This document shows, piece by piece, positions 1 through 9,580 of a stretch of DNA of 64,000 bases. Source of the stretch: Vibrio panuliri (GTDB lineage: Bacteria > Pseudomonadota > Gammaproteobacteria > Enterobacterales > Vibrionaceae); assembly GCF_009938205.1 (NCBI RefSeq), contig NZ_AP019654.1, forward strand, positions 124,001 through 188,000, written 5' to 3'. Position 1 is the stretch's first letter, and every line of letters begins with the position of its first letter. Both the position numbers and the translations under genes were made by a program. The notes beneath the pieces were generated by a model. It was not told the origin of the DNA and searched no databases. It worked only from the letters and a program-made list of their open reading frames with translations.

Positions 1-806
1 CTGTCGACAATCACGCGAAATGCGTAGATGTCCATAATGGTGTGGAAACGCTGCTCTTTGGTTTTCATCTTGTTATAGATGGAGAACAGGTTTTTTTCAC
101 GACCGACCACGCGAGCTTTAAGACCGACATCTTCTAGACGACCCTCGATTTCACCGTGGATACGTTGGATCATCTCTTTGCGGTTACCGCGCGCCGCTTT
201 GACCACTTCTTTAAGAACGCGGTAGCGGTTTGGATAGAGGGCTTCAAAGCCAAGCTCTTCCAGTTCTGTCTTAATATTATGGATACCAAGGCGGTGTGCT
301 AGAGGTGAATAGATTTCAAGGGTTTCACGGGCGATACGACGCTTTTTGTCAGGGCGCAAAGCACCCAGCGTACGCATATTGTGTGTGCGGTCAGCCAGCT
401 TGATCAGAATAACGCGGATGTCTTGCACCATAGCAAGGACCATCTTGCGGAAGTTCTCTGCTTGAGCTTCTTTGCGATCACGAAATTTAAGCTTATCCAG
501 CTTAGATACACCGTCCACCAATTCAGCGACTGAGTTGCCAAATTGTTCTTCAAGGTCTTCTTTGCTGACGTCACAATCTTCGATGACATCGTGCAGCAGA
601 GCCGCTTGCAGTGTCTCAAGATCCAGACGCATTTCAGCCAGGATGCGAGAAACCGCAACAGGGTGGATGATATAAGGTTCCCCGCTCGAACGGGTTTGCC
701 CTTCATGGGCATTTTTCGCTACCACATAAGATTGACGCAGAGCCTCAATTTGAGGCTCTGTTAGGTATTCTTGGGCAACGTCTTTGAGGCTATCGAATAG
801 ATACAA
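1..806 (-). CDS. spoT: SpoT, bifunctional (p)ppGpp synthetase/hydrolase, N-terminal part
   Basis: Only the first ~268 codons are in the window; the gene runs off the left edge. SpoT makes and mainly degrades the alarmone (p)ppGpp in the cytoplasm. The visible part is the HD hydrolase domain, with the signature LLHDVIED near residue 70, and the beginning of the synthetase domain (RVVGREKNLFSIYNKM). The best start is a TTG at 804-806 giving (M)YLFDSLKD, the N-terminus I know from Vibrio SpoT; no ATG fits in frame. Its ribosome binding site is weak. It begins 36 bp after the rpoZ stop, so it is probably cotranscribed with gmk and rpoZ as in enterobacteria. Confidence 0.95.
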   Translation of the reverse strand, partial: MYLFDSLKDVAQEYLTEPQIEALRQSYVVAKNAHEGQTRSSGEPYIIHPVAVSRILAEMRLDLETLQAALLHDVIEDCDVSKEDLEEQFGNSVAELVDGVSKLDKLKFRDRKEAQAENFRKMVLAMVQDIRVILIKLADRTHNMRTLGALRPDKKRRIARETLEIYSPLAHRLGIHNIKTELEELGFEALYPNRYRVLKEVVKAARGNRKEMIQRIHGEIEGRLEDVGLKARVVGREKNLFSIYNKMKTKEQRFHTIMDIYAFRVIVD

Positions 807-842
807 ACTTTAGGCCCGGAAGATAGTTGTAGAGAAAGTCTA

Positions 843-1115
843 TTAGCGACCGTGAGCGATGCTGCTAACTGCTGCCAGTTCCGCTGCTTCTTGCTCTTGT
901 TGCTCTTGACGCTCACGTGCATCAAGGATTTCTTTCGTGATAAGACCTTCTTCGATTTCGCGCAGAGCGATAACCGTTTGCTTATCGTTCTCTTCTGGCA
1001 CTAGTGAATCTTTGCCGCCAGTTTGCATTTGACGTGCGCGGCGTGCCGCAATCAGTACTAGGTCGAAACGGTTGCCAACTTTTTCAACAGCGTCTTGAAC
1101 AGTTACGCGTGCCAT
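843..1115 (-). CDS. rpoZ: RNA polymerase omega subunit
   Basis: This 90-residue protein begins [20 protein letters not shown] and contains the AARRARQMQ segment typical of omega, the small subunit that helps fold and assemble the beta-prime subunit of RNA polymerase and takes part in ppGpp binding. Length and motifs match gammaproteobacterial RpoZ. It lies between gmk and spoT on the same strand, the conserved order. A GGAGTCCTC segment upstream of the ATG can act as the ribosome binding site. The glutamine-rich C-terminal tail ([14 protein letters not shown]) is normal for Vibrio. Confidence 0.97.
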   Translation of the reverse strand: MARVTVQDAVEKVGNRFDLVLIAARRARQMQTGGKDSLVPEENDKQTVIALREIEEGLITKEILDARERQEQQEQEAAELAAVSSIAHGR

Positions 1116-1237
1116 GAGGACTCCAAATAGTTAACTAAAATTTTGAATGACGAGAAATTATACAGCTTAAAGTCAGTATATTCTAGCTTAAGCATGATAT
1201 CGCGGTTTCTCGTCGGTGAATGGCTTTTGGGAGACTC

Positions 1238-1876
<639 letters not shown>

Positions 1877-2138
1877 TTAGGTTGGATGGTGTCGAGAAGA
1901 GTCGACAGTTTAAAGATAGCACTGACCGAGAAGCATCACTTGAGTGGTGAAAAATAGGTCAGAAAAATGGAGGCGAAGAGTAGCACGATCTTAAGGATCA
2001 TCACAAGGAAAACCACCAATTGACGCCGTTAACTATGATCTTAGTGTCTTGGTCAGTAAAAACCGTCGAGGATGATTTTAGCTTCGATTGAGTATTATGC
2101 GTGTTGTTGTGTAACAAAGGGTTTTTTACTGACTTTTT

Positions 2139-2154
2139 ACGCAAACGTTTGGCT
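2139..2154 (+). promoter_or_regulatory. PurR-type operator 1
   Basis: ACGCAAACGTTTGGCT closely resembles the gammaproteobacterial PurR consensus (ACGCAAACGTTTTCNT). It lies upstream of a purine permease, the expected PurR regulon context. The site is seen directly; binding is inferred. Confidence 0.75.
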
Positions 2155-2210
2155 AATTTCGTTATCTGGCGCAAAAATCATTGAATTTTTACTCTAAATC
2201 AATACAATCC

Positions 2211-2226
2211 GCGCAAACGTTTACGT
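2211..2226 (+). promoter_or_regulatory. PurR-type operator 2
   Basis: GCGCAAACGTTTACGT is a second PurR-like 16-mer with the same GCAAACGTTT core, centred 72 bp downstream of the first site. Two sites close to whole helical turns apart could allow cooperative binding or looping. Confidence 0.7.
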
Positions 2227-2371
2227 GCTGTATATGTCTAGTGAATTGGACTGGATGTTTCTACCACCGAGCCTATCTTGGTGACTACAGTGAATTTTGG
2301 TGTACTCACCAAGATTTCTCTATTCAGCATGTGTATCCATCTACTATTTTTACAGTTGCAAAGGTTACATA

Positions 2372-3742
2372 GTGAGTCTCGAATCTACCCTTAAAGAGCA
2401 AAAATCCCCGCAAATTTTAGAGTCAATCTTTAAGATTTCTGAGCGCAAAACCACCGTCAGTACAGAGCTGTATGCGGGTTTTATTACCTTCCTTGCGATG
2501 ACCTATATTCTCGCAGTCAACCCTGCGATTCTAGGTGGTATTCCTGGTATGGATAAAGGGGCGGTATTTACGGCTACCGCACTGTCAGCAGCGATCGCGA
2601 CGTTGATTATGGGTATTTGGGGTAACTACCCTGTGATGTTGGCCCCCGGTATGAGCATGAATGGTTTCTTCAAAGGTATGCTGCTTAGCGGATCGGTGGC
2701 CTTGGTCTGGAATGAGGCCCTGTTTGGTATCTTCCTGTCAGGCATCATTTATCTGATTCTCTCGATGACCAATATTCGCAAAACCCTGATTGAATCGATT
2801 CCAGAAGACCTTAAATTGGCGATCACGGTTTCGCTTGGCATGTTTATCGCCTTCTTAGGTTTGAAAAACGCGGGCATTATCGTTTCTAACCCGATCATCT
2901 TGGTTAGTATGGGTGACATTTCTACTCCACAAGTGCTGATTGCATACATCAGTATCTTTATCGCCTTGGGATGTATGATCCGTGATATTAAGCTCGCGAC
3001 CTTTATTTCATTTGTCTCTGCGATTCTATTGACCATCATTGCTGACTTGCTGATGGGGACCAATAATGCCCCAATGCCTGAGCAGATTTTCTCGATGCCC
3101 CCAAGTATTGAAGGAACGTTTGGTGCAGTATTTGATATTTCGGGCTTAACCGCAGACAAGATGATTGATTTGCTGTTTATCGTTTTGATCTTCCTGATTG
3201 TCGATTTCTTTGATGGCTTGAGCACCATCGTTGGTGTGGGGCGTGATGCTGGCATTATTGATGATGATGGCAAAGTGCCGAATGCTCGTTCTGCTCTTGT
3301 CGCGGATGCTGGTGGTACGGTAATTGGTTCCATCTTGGGGACCACGTCGATTACCGCATTCTCTGAATCGGGTATTGCTTCTTCACAAGGTGCCAAAACA
3401 GGTCTGGCGGCAGTGATGGTTGCTGGTTTATTTGCGCTGTCGCTATTTATGTACCCAATCTTCTCGATTTTCTCTGCAGCGATGGTGGCCCCTGCGATGG
3501 TGGTGGTCGGTATCTACATGATTGGGCGTTTAGGACAAATTAGCTGGGATCGCAAAGAATCACGTATTGCTACGTTCTTTACGATTATGTTCACGGTTCT
3601 CAGTTTCTCGCCTGCAAATGGTATGGCGATGGGTTTCCTGAGTTACAGCTTCTCGATGTTGGTGGCTGGACGCGGTAAAGAAGTGCACCCAGTGATTTAC
3701 GTGCTCTCATTGGTGTTCTTAGTTTACCTCGTGATGCTTTAA
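2372..3742 (+). CDS. NCS2/AzgA-type hypoxanthine-guanine-adenine permease
   Basis: This is a polytopic inner-membrane purine:proton symporter of about 456 residues. The AzgA-type signatures are ELYAGFITFLAMTYILAVNP near the N-terminus, LAPGMSMNGFF, and FDISGL...DFFDGLSTIVGVG. It contains roughly 12-14 hydrophobic segments. I place the start at the GTG at 2372 (VSLESTLKEQ), with AAGG seven bases upstream; longer in-frame starts would add a non-homologous hydrophobic tail. The two upstream PurR-type operators indicate purine repression. The nearest relatives I recall are the E. coli AdeP/GhxP group; the exact substrate cannot be told from sequence alone. Confidence 0.9.
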   Translation: MSLESTLKEQKSPQILESIFKISERKTTVSTELYAGFITFLAMTYILAVNPAILGGIPGMDKGAVFTATALSAAIATLIMGIWGNYPVMLAPGMSMNGFFKGMLLSGSVALVWNEALFGIFLSGIIYLILSMTNIRKTLIESIPEDLKLAITVSLGMFIAFLGLKNAGIIVSNPIILVSMGDISTPQVLIAYISIFIALGCMIRDIKLATFISFVSAILLTIIADLLMGTNNAPMPEQIFSMPPSIEGTFGAVFDISGLTADKMIDLLFIVLIFLIVDFFDGLSTIVGVGRDAGIIDDDGKVPNARSALVADAGGTVIGSILGTTSITAFSESGIASSQGAKTGLAAVMVAGLFALSLFMYPIFSIFSAAMVAPAMVVVGIYMIGRLGQISWDRKESRIATFFTIMFTVLSFSPANGMAMGFLSYSFSMLVAGRGKEVHPVIYVLSLVFLVYLVML

Positions 3743-3755
3743 TTGTTAGTACTGC

Positions 3756-3788
3756 CAATGCTCCTACCAAGGTAGGGGCATTGTTTGT
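3756..3788 (+). terminator. Intrinsic terminator after the purine permease
   Basis: CAATGCTCCTACC and GGTAGGGGCATTG form a stem of about 12 pairs with one G-T pair, followed by TTTGTC. It begins 13 bp after the permease stop codon. Confidence 0.75.
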
Positions 3789-3844
3789 CATATTTCCATG
3801 ATATTATTAAATGATAGTAATAATAACATTCTGGAAATACTCCA

Positions 3845-4270
3845 ATGCCTTCCCATTTACCTTCTTCGTTTAGTCGACCTTTTCTTAAACTGTTTCATAT
3901 TTTAGAAGCGGTATTGCTGGTGGCCATTACTTTGGCGACGGTGTGGGCAATGGTCGAAGAGTTCGTGCACATTTATGTGCAAAAGCGCGTGATGCTGGAA
4001 GATATTCTCTTGATGTTTATCTATCTTGAAGTGTTGGCGATGGTAGGGCAGTTTGTGATGAACGGTAAAATACCGGTGCGCTACCCGATCTATATCGCGA
4101 TGATGGCAATCGCGCGCTATATCACGCTGGGTATGAAAGAGCTCGATTCGGTGATGATAGTTTGGTTATCGCTGGCGGCGTTTGTGCTGGCGGCGGCGAC
4201 GTTACTGATACGCGTTGGTCATCACTATTGGCCATATATTGATGGGCAAACCGCAGAAAAAGACGAATAA
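3845..4270 (+). CDS. psiE: PsiE family protein (phosphate-starvation-inducible)
   Basis: This 141-residue integral membrane protein has about four hydrophobic segments (roughly 15-37, 55-75, 80-98 and 105-123). The internal sequence MLEDILLMFIYLEVLAMVGQ followed by PVRYPIYIAMMAIARYI is the family signature. PsiE is induced by phosphate starvation in E. coli but its biochemical role is unknown. The upstream sequence contains TTGTCATATTTCCATG, which faintly resembles half of a Pho box, but I would not call it. The gene is monocistronic, flanked by terminators on both sides. Confidence 0.88.
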   Translation: MPSHLPSSFSRPFLKLFHILEAVLLVAITLATVWAMVEEFVHIYVQKRVMLEDILLMFIYLEVLAMVGQFVMNGKIPVRYPIYIAMMAIARYITLGMKELDSVMIVWLSLAAFVLAAATLLIRVGHHYWPYIDGQTAEKDE

Positions 4271-4285
4271 CTTTTGCCTTTAATG

Positions 4286-4313
4286 AAAAAGCCCCGCATT
4301 GCGGGGCTTTTTT
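4286..4313. terminator. Bidirectional terminator between psiE and uxuA
   Basis: AAAAAGCCCCGC-ATT-GCGGGGCTTTTTT is a perfect GC-rich stem with A and T tracts on the two sides. It can stop convergent transcription of psiE (plus) and uxuA (minus). Confidence 0.95.
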
Positions 4314-4319
4314 GTCGCG

Positions 4320-5507
4320 TTATTTGGTAAAGAATGCGCGTTTTAACGCCACTTCTAAACCGCGCACTTCTGCTAGGCCTTTTAAGCGACCAATTGCCGA
4401 GTAACCTGGGTTGGTTTTCTTTTTCAGGTCATCCAACATTTGGTGACCGTGGTCTGGGCGCATTGGAATTTTGCGCAGATCGCCAGCTTCTTCACGACGT
4501 TGCTCTTCTTCAAGAATCGCCATGACCACACCATACATATCAACATCACCATCTAGGTGTGCCGCTTCGTGGAAGGTCATCGGGTTATGCTCTTCGCGCT
4601 TAGTGGAGCGTAGATGCGTAAAGTAAACGCGGTCACCATGCTTTTTGATCATGTTGACTAAGTCATTATCACCACGAACACCATAAGAGCCCGTACACAT
4701 TGTGATGCCGTTGTTTTGGCTCGGGACTTGTTCAGTTAACCAATCAATATCTTCGATAGTAGAAACGATACGAGGCAAACCTAGGATAGGGCGCGGTGGA
4801 TCGTCAGGGTGAACCGCCATCTTAATGTTTTCTTCGTCACACACTGGCATTAGCTCAGCTAAGAAGTGACGCATGTGCTCACGCAACTTGTCTTTGTTGA
4901 TGCCCGCGTAGCGGTCAAGTTGCGCTTGGAATGCTTCTAATGTGTAGCCTTCTTCTGCACCAGGAAGACCTGCGATGATGTTGGCTGTTAGCTGCTTAAC
5001 TTGCTCTTCAGACATGTTGTTGAAGTATTCAAGTGCTTGCGCTTGCTCTGCTTCAGTGTAGTCGGCGTTTGCACCAGGGCGTTTTAGAATGTGAAGTTCA
5101 AAAGCGGCAAACGCGATCTGGTCAAAACGCAGCGCTTTCGAGCCATCAGCCATTTCGTATTCAAGATCAGTACGAGTCCAATCGAGAACAGGCATAAAGT
5201 TGTAGCAAACAGTATCGATACCACATTGCGCAAGGTTACGCAGAGTTTGCTTGTAGTTTTCGATCCACTGTTGGTAGTTGCCAGTTTGAGTTTTGATCTC
5301 TTCGTGTACAGGAACACTTTCAACCACAGACCAAGTTAAACCTTTCGCTTCAATGATCGCTTTACGCGCGAGAATCTCTTCTTTGGTCCACACTTCACCG
5401 TTAGGGATATGGTGCAGTGCGTTGACGATACCAGTTGCGCCAGCTTGGCGAATATCGTCTAGGGATACAGGGTCATTAGGACCGTACCAACGCCACGTTT
5501 GTTCCAT
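4320..5507 (-). CDS. uxuA: Mannonate dehydratase
   Basis: The 395-residue protein dehydrates D-mannonate to 2-keto-3-deoxy-D-gluconate (KDG) in the hexuronate pathway, using a divalent metal. It starts [26 protein letters not shown] and has the family segments [33 protein letters not shown] and RPDHGHQML, which contain metal-ligand Cys/His/Asp candidates. It is a TIM-barrel enzyme of full length. It lies 95 bp downstream of the UxuR-type regulator, same strand, with a stem-loop between them (5572-5590), so the two are probably cotranscribed. Confidence 0.95.
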   Translation of the reverse strand: MEQTWRWYGPNDPVSLDDIRQAGATGIVNALHHIPNGEVWTKEEILARKAIIEAKGLTWSVVESVPVHEEIKTQTGNYQQWIENYKQTLRNLAQCGIDTVCYNFMPVLDWTRTDLEYEMADGSKALRFDQIAFAAFELHILKRPGANADYTEAEQAQALEYFNNMSEEQVKQLTANIIAGLPGAEEGYTLEAFQAQLDRYAGINKDKLREHMRHFLAELMPVCDEENIKMAVHPDDPPRPILGLPRIVSTIEDIDWLTEQVPSQNNGITMCTGSYGVRGDNDLVNMIKKHGDRVYFTHLRSTKREEHNPMTFHEAAHLDGDVDMYGVVMAILEEEQRREEAGDLRKIPMRPDHGHQMLDDLKKKTNPGYSAIGRLKGLAEVRGLEVALKRAFFTK

Positions 5508-5571
5508 GGTTTTTTTACCTTCTTATTATTGTGAACTTTTACTTGGGGCAAAAATCACTACATCAAGCGTC

Positions 5572-5590
5572 GAGGGGAGAGGCTCCCCTC
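5572..5590. other. Intercistronic stem-loop uxuR-uxuA
   Basis: GAGGGGAG-AGG-CTCCCCTC is a perfect 8-bp stem with a 3-base loop in the gap between the regulator and uxuA. There is no T tract on the minus strand, so it is more likely an mRNA-processing or stability element than a terminator. Confidence 0.7.
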
Positions 5591-5602
5591 ATTAAATTGG
5601 GT

Positions 5603-6352
5603 TTATGGGAACAGATAGCCGTCGAATTTAGGGTCATCGACGTCAGAGAGTTTGAACAGAACTTGTTTTACATTCTCTAAGTGTTCCCACATTGCGTTAC
5701 GTGCTCCTTCTGGATCACGTTTTTGCAGCGCAATTAGAATTCTCTCGTGATCTAACAACCAAGCTTTGCGGTAATCGTTGTTGCTAATGCGAGAGTGGAG
5801 TTGTCGCCACATTGAGCTTTCATGGCGGCGTAGCCAAAGATCATTAGCAATATCGGCTAATACGCTATTCTGAGAAGCTTCAGCGATAACAAGGTGGAAG
5901 AGTTCGTCGCTGTCGTAATCTTCGACACCACTTTCTAAATTGTGTTTTTCGCTGTTGAGTGCGTCGCGCAGACGCTGAATATCGTTCTTAGTAATATGGC
6001 GAGCTGCGAAGCCAGCGATCTCGCTTTCAATAACTTGGCGAGCTTGTAGCAGTTCAAACGGACCGATATCTGAGCTCGATCTTGGCATTGAAGCTTGGAT
6101 GTTTTGGCTATCTTTGCTTGGGATATTAATGACATAAACACCAGATCCTTTGCGCACTTCTACCAAGCCTCGTAGTTCCAGCATGATAATAGCTTCGCGT
6201 ACAACTGAGCGACTGACTTCCATTTCTTCCGCGATGTCACGTTCTGGTGGCAAGCGGTCACCCACTTTGAATTCACCCTTTAAAATGCGTTCCTGCAGTG
6301 AAAAGCCAATTTCTTGATACAGTCTTTTTGGTTCTGATATTGCGATGTTCAT
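5603..6352 (-). CDS. uxuR: GntR/FCD-family regulator, UxuR/ExuR type
   Basis: This 249-residue repressor has an N-terminal winged helix of the GntR family (about 10-75; RLPPERDIAEEMEVSRSVVREA) and a C-terminal FCD ligand-binding domain (about 95-225). It most resembles UxuR/ExuR, which bind hexuronates or fructuronate and repress uronate genes. It sits at the head of uxuA and inside the glucuronide cluster. A 28-bp palindrome immediately upstream (6400-6427) suggests autoregulation, and related sites lie in the TRAP promoter at 9324-9463. Assignment as UxuR rather than ExuR is inferred from position. Confidence 0.85.
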   Translation of the reverse strand: MNIAISEPKRLYQEIGFSLQERILKGEFKVGDRLPPERDIAEEMEVSRSVVREAIIMLELRGLVEVRKGSGVYVINIPSKDSQNIQASMPRSSSDIGPFELLQARQVIESEIAGFAARHITKNDIQRLRDALNSEKHNLESGVEDYDSDELFHLVIAEASQNSVLADIANDLWLRRHESSMWRQLHSRISNNDYRKAWLLDHERILIALQKRDPEGARNAMWEHLENVKQVLFKLSDVDDPKFDGYLFP

Positions 6353-6399
6353 TGATACTCTCGCCGGTTTGTCATGGTGTAATCATATCATTCCGGATA

Positions 6400-6427
6400 A
6401 ATTGGTCAACCAACTGGTTGACCAATT
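6400..6427. promoter_or_regulatory. Palindromic operator upstream of uxuR
   Basis: Two 14-base arms face each other: AATTGGTCAACCAA and CTGGTTGACCAATT, matching at 13 of 14 positions. Each arm contains the FCD-type core TTGGTNNACCAA known for UxuR/ExuR operators. It lies 48 bp upstream of the regulator start, downstream of the beta-glucuronidase gene. Binding is inferred. Confidence 0.8.
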
Positions 6428-6446
6428 TTGGGGGTTATTACACAGA

Positions 6447-8234
6447 TTAAGATTTTAGTTTTGCGTAGAAGTCTGCAAGCAGATGGAATGACGCCTTCTT
6501 CGTGAACTTGTCATTAGAAATCAGACCCTTACGGTTCCATCCTTTCTGGAACATATTTTGACGACGCTCGACACGGAACTCATAGAGAATCCATGGTGAG
6601 ATGCCTTTGATATAGTCTAATCGCTCTAAGTATTCGATCTGCTTTTGGTATACTTCAGTCATGTAAGCTTCGCTAAAGAAACCAGTTTTTGGTGCGCCTT
6701 CACCAATGAAACCATCTGCGCCTGTTTCTGAGATGACTACGGGTTTGCCTGGATTGGAGTTTTCGCCAATTTCAATCAAATCATCAAAGACTTCTTCATA
6801 CCAACCGTAGTATTCATTGATACCAATGATATCTAAATGTTCGGCTAAGCGATCTTCAATCTTATTTTTCGCGTGGTTAACCAAACAGGCGGCCGAGACT
6901 AAGCGGCATGGATCGTTGTCGCGCGCAGTTTTGACCAGATTTGACATGAACGTTAAGCGAGCGTCTGTGTCGGCGTTTTCGTTACCCACTGACCACATGA
7001 TCACTGAAGCACGGTTGCGGTCACGCTTAATCATTTCAATCAACTGGTTTTCCGCATCGCGGTAAGTGGCTGGGTTTTCAAAGTCAATTGCCCAGTAAAC
7101 CGGGATTTCAGCCCAAATCAAAAAGCCCAGTTCATCGGCCATTTTCGTCGCCATTTCATGGTGCGTATAGTGCGCAAAACGCATGTAGTTACAGTTCAAC
7201 TCTTTTGCGTGTTGGAAACGGCGTTTGAGATCTTCAGGTGTCACGACTTTACCTAGGTATTGGTCATCTTCATGCACACTGATACCACGGAGGAAAGTAT
7301 TAACACCGTTCAGGACGATTTCTGTTCCCTTTACTTCGATTTGACGGAAACCAACGCGGTCAGTCACTTGGTCTTGACCAAAGGTGGCGGTGATGTCGTA
7401 AAGTTTTGGGTTTTCAGGCGACCAAAGCTCGGGTTGAGCGGCAATCTCTAATGAACCTTTGCCATCGGTTAGAGCGATGGAAGTGTTAAGCCCAAGCTCT
7501 GCAATCGTAATTTCTACATTGTCAGCGGCACCTTCTGCTTCAACATCAATGTGGATTAAGTTGTATTGGTTGTTAGGGACTAGGTAGACGTGTAGATCAC
7601 GAATGATTGCTGCTGGGGTACGCACGATTTCGATGTCGCGATAAATACCACCATAGTTAAACCAGTCAGTATTGCGCATTGGGACACGGTCAAGAGTACG
7701 GTTGTTGTTTACACAACACATAATCCAGTTGCGGCCTGCTTGTAGCTTACCGGTAAATTCTGCGAAGAATGGGGTAGAGCCACCGTAGTGGTTACCAATA
7801 AACTCGCCGTTTAGGAAGATCTTACAATCGTATTGAGCTGCGCCGATACGGAGAAACACTCGTTCATCTTGTTCTGCTTCTTGGTAATCCCATGCTTTGG
7901 TGTACCAAGCGCTACCTTCAAAGAAATACCATTTTTCTTTTTGCATTTGCCAGCAAGAAGGGACAGGAATTGTCTCTCCAACATATGGGTCGTAGTCCCA
8001 TGGCTCAATGCGCTGTTCTGCTGGCATGGGTTTCATGTCGTACCAACGTTGGCGCAAACCAGTATCAAGCAAATCGACCGCAAAGTTCCAGTGACCATTA
8101 AGAGATTCAGTGTCACGACCACCCATAAATAACATGTTGGTATGGTTAAGATTTTGGAGGTTGAATGGCACATCATACTGCTCATCGTGCAAGCAATTGA
8201 TAGCGTTTTCAGCGAGTTCAGAACGTTCTAACAT
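6447..8234 (-). CDS. uidA: Beta-glucuronidase (GH2)
   Basis: The ~595-residue enzyme releases glucuronate from beta-glucuronides. GH2 sugar-binding, immunoglobulin-like and TIM-barrel domains follow in order. The acid/base glutamate is in MWSVGNEN and the nucleophile glutamate in VVISETGADG. Near the C-terminus WNRKGL carries the NxK motif (N567, K569 from my start), which in E. coli GUS (N566, K568) recognises the carboxylate; this favours glucuronidase over galactosidase. I start at the ATG at 8234 (MLERSELAEN): the in-frame GTG 17 codons upstream lies beyond the stem-loop at 8256-8276. No signal peptide is visible, so it should act on imported glucuronides in the cytoplasm. Confidence 0.9.
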   Translation of the reverse strand: MLERSELAENAINCLHDEQYDVPFNLQNLNHTNMLFMGGRDTESLNGHWNFAVDLLDTGLRQRWYDMKPMPAEQRIEPWDYDPYVGETIPVPSCWQMQKEKWYFFEGSAWYTKAWDYQEAEQDERVFLRIGAAQYDCKIFLNGEFIGNHYGGSTPFFAEFTGKLQAGRNWIMCCVNNNRTLDRVPMRNTDWFNYGGIYRDIEIVRTPAAIIRDLHVYLVPNNQYNLIHIDVEAEGAADNVEITIAELGLNTSIALTDGKGSLEIAAQPELWSPENPKLYDITATFGQDQVTDRVGFRQIEVKGTEIVLNGVNTFLRGISVHEDDQYLGKVVTPEDLKRRFQHAKELNCNYMRFAHYTHHEMATKMADELGFLIWAEIPVYWAIDFENPATYRDAENQLIEMIKRDRNRASVIMWSVGNENADTDARLTFMSNLVKTARDNDPCRLVSAACLVNHAKNKIEDRLAEHLDIIGINEYYGWYEEVFDDLIEIGENSNPGKPVVISETGADGFIGEGAPKTGFFSEAYMTEVYQKQIEYLERLDYIKGISPWILYEFRVERRQNMFQKGWNRKGLISNDKFTKKASFHLLADFYAKLKS

Positions 8235-8255
8235 CTTGTTTTTATTCCTAAGTAT

Positions 8256-8276
8256 GAGAGCGCGTATTGCGCTCTC
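8256..8276. other. Intercistronic stem-loop dctP-uidA
   Basis: GAGAGCGC-GTATT-GCGCTCTC is a perfect 8-bp stem between the TRAP binding-protein gene and uidA. It lacks a T tract. Such hairpins often protect the upstream mRNA so that the binding protein is made in excess over downstream products. Confidence 0.7.
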
Positions 8277-8287
8277 GATATTCACTG

Positions 8288-9280
8288 TTAGTTGGTGCTT
8301 ACTAGAGCATCAATACCGCGAACATAGTCAGCAATTGCTGGGTTCTGTAATGCTGCGTCATGCATTGGTTTGACGGCATCAACGAATGGCTGTTTCTCAA
8401 CGGCTACAAACTTCACATCCATCGAAGATTTCGCTTTTTCAATCGACTCAACCGTCATTTCTGTCCATAGGTCTTTATGGAATGCCATGGACTCTTTTGC
8501 CGCTTTCTTCATTGCTTGCTGCTCGTCTGCGGATAGTTCATCCCAAACTTTCGAGCTGATGACCAATACGTCAGGAATCATCGTGTGCTCATCCATACTG
8601 AAGATTTTCGCTACTTCACCATGGCGAGCTGTTGTTAGAGCGGTTTCGTTGTTTTCAGCACCGTCGACAACGCCTTGTTGCAGTGCTGTGTATAGCTCAC
8701 CGTAAGACAGAGGAGTTGGAGAACCACCCATCATCTTGATCATTTCAACCGCTGTTGGGCTAGGTTGAACGCGGATTTTAAGACCCGCTAGATCTGCTGG
8801 TGTCTTGATTTCTTTGTTGGCGTAGAAGCTACGTGCCCCCGCATCGTAGTAAGTCAGGCCAATAAAGCCTTTGTCGTATGACGCTTCTAGGATTTTCTCA
8901 CCCACTTCGCCTTCCATTGCACGGTAGTAGTGGTCACGGTCGCGGAAGATGTAAGGGATATTGAATGCGCCGTATGCTGGTTCAAATGCTTCGAGTTCAC
9001 TCGCGTTAGATTTCGCAATGTGAAGTGCACCGTTTTGAAGAAGCTCCATTGACTCACGCTGTGTTCCTAGCTGGCCGTTTGGATAGATACGGATACGAAC
9101 TTCACCGTCTGTGTACTCTTTCACTTTGTCAGCCATGTACTGCATTGACTTGTGAACAGGGTGGTTACGGTCTTGGTTGTGGCTCAGCTTCAGCGTTGTT
9201 GCCGCAAGAGTAGAGAAAGAGGTGGTCGCTGCTAGGGCACAAGTAACGAATGTCGCCAGCGCTTTTTTGTTAAAAAGCAT
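8288..9280 (-). CDS. dctP: TRAP transporter solute-binding protein, DctP family
   Basis: The 330-residue periplasmic receptor captures the substrate for the DctQM channel encoded divergently. It has a signal peptide (MLFNKKALATFVTCALAATTSFSTLA, cleavage near residue 26), the mature start ATTLKLSHNQ, and the family segment LKIRVQPSPTAVEMIKMMGG, whose arginine usually grips the ligand carboxylate. The ATG at 9280 is preferred over one four codons upstream because GGAGAA lies five bases before it. The neighbours suggest a uronate or glucuronide ligand, but this is inference. CRP and UxuR-type sites lie upstream. Confidence 0.9.
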   Translation of the reverse strand: MLFNKKALATFVTCALAATTSFSTLAATTLKLSHNQDRNHPVHKSMQYMADKVKEYTDGEVRIRIYPNGQLGTQRESMELLQNGALHIAKSNASELEAFEPAYGAFNIPYIFRDRDHYYRAMEGEVGEKILEASYDKGFIGLTYYDAGARSFYANKEIKTPADLAGLKIRVQPSPTAVEMIKMMGGSPTPLSYGELYTALQQGVVDGAENNETALTTARHGEVAKIFSMDEHTMIPDVLVISSKVWDELSADEQQAMKKAAKESMAFHKDLWTEMTVESIEKAKSSMDVKFVAVEKQPFVDAVKPMHDAALQNPAIADYVRGIDALVSTN

Positions 9281-9323
9281 AGGGTTCTCCATGTTTTATT
9301 GTTGTGTTAGTTATTTGTCATTT

Positions 9324-9350
9324 CTGGTTAACCAATTATTCGTGACCAAT
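9324..9350. promoter_or_regulatory. UxuR-like site A
   Basis: CTGGTTAACCAATT at 9324-9337 matches one arm of the uxuR operator with a single change, and a second partial half-site TGACCAAT follows at 9343-9350. It is the site closest to dctP. Confidence 0.65.
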
Positions 9351-9415
9351 CAGAAATCGTTATTGCCTGTTCAATTTGACGCACTAACAACCAATTTTCA
9401 ATGAGAAAATTGTGA

Positions 9416-9428
9416 CTGGTTGACCAAT
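9416..9428. promoter_or_regulatory. UxuR-like site B
   Basis: CTGGTTGACCAAT is identical over 13 bases to the right arm of the operator upstream of uxuR. The exact match between two distant promoters in the same pathway is good evidence for a shared regulator. Confidence 0.75.
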
Positions 9429-9435
9429 GTCATAC

Positions 9436-9463
9436 TTTGGTTAACAAAATTGGACTGACCAAT
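9436..9463. promoter_or_regulatory. UxuR-like site C
   Basis: TTTGGTTAACAAA (9436-9448) is followed by ATTGGACTGACCAAT (9449-9463); both contain TTGG...CCAA-type half-sites. It adjoins the CRP site six bases downstream, a layout that would let the repressor compete with activation. Confidence 0.6.
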
Positions 9464-9468
9464 CTTAA

Positions 9469-9484
9469 TGTGAGTTTTATCACA
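9469..9484. promoter_or_regulatory. CRP binding site
   Basis: TGTGA-GTTTTA-TCACA is a perfect match to both half-sites of the CRP consensus with the correct 6-base spacer. It lies in the divergent dctP/dctQ promoter region, so uptake is probably under catabolite control. Confidence 0.85.
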
Positions 9485-9580
9485 AGCGAGATTTTTGCTC
9501 TGTGCTTAAATGCGCCACATCCTACTTTTGAATCGCTTTCTACATTTTTAGACGAAAGAATCGTCGCCTAGGAGACTTTA

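Larger units (their letters stand above)
9281..9580. promoter_or_regulatory. Divergent control region of the TRAP transporter
   Basis: This 300-bp region separates dctP (minus) from dctQ (plus). It contains at least three UxuR/ExuR-like sites and a consensus CRP site, listed separately. No gene is visible in it. Confidence 0.8.

Noticed and set aside
2749..3396. 215-codon open frame on the minus strand inside the purine permease gene
   Set aside because: It is antisense to a well-supported membrane transporter and its composition (rich in Ile, Ser, Pro) mirrors the opposite strand; no family or ribosome binding site is seen.
3786..3805. Possible Pho box upstream of psiE
   Set aside because: TTGTCATATTTCCATGAT matches only the first half of the consensus; the second CTGTCA-type half is poor.
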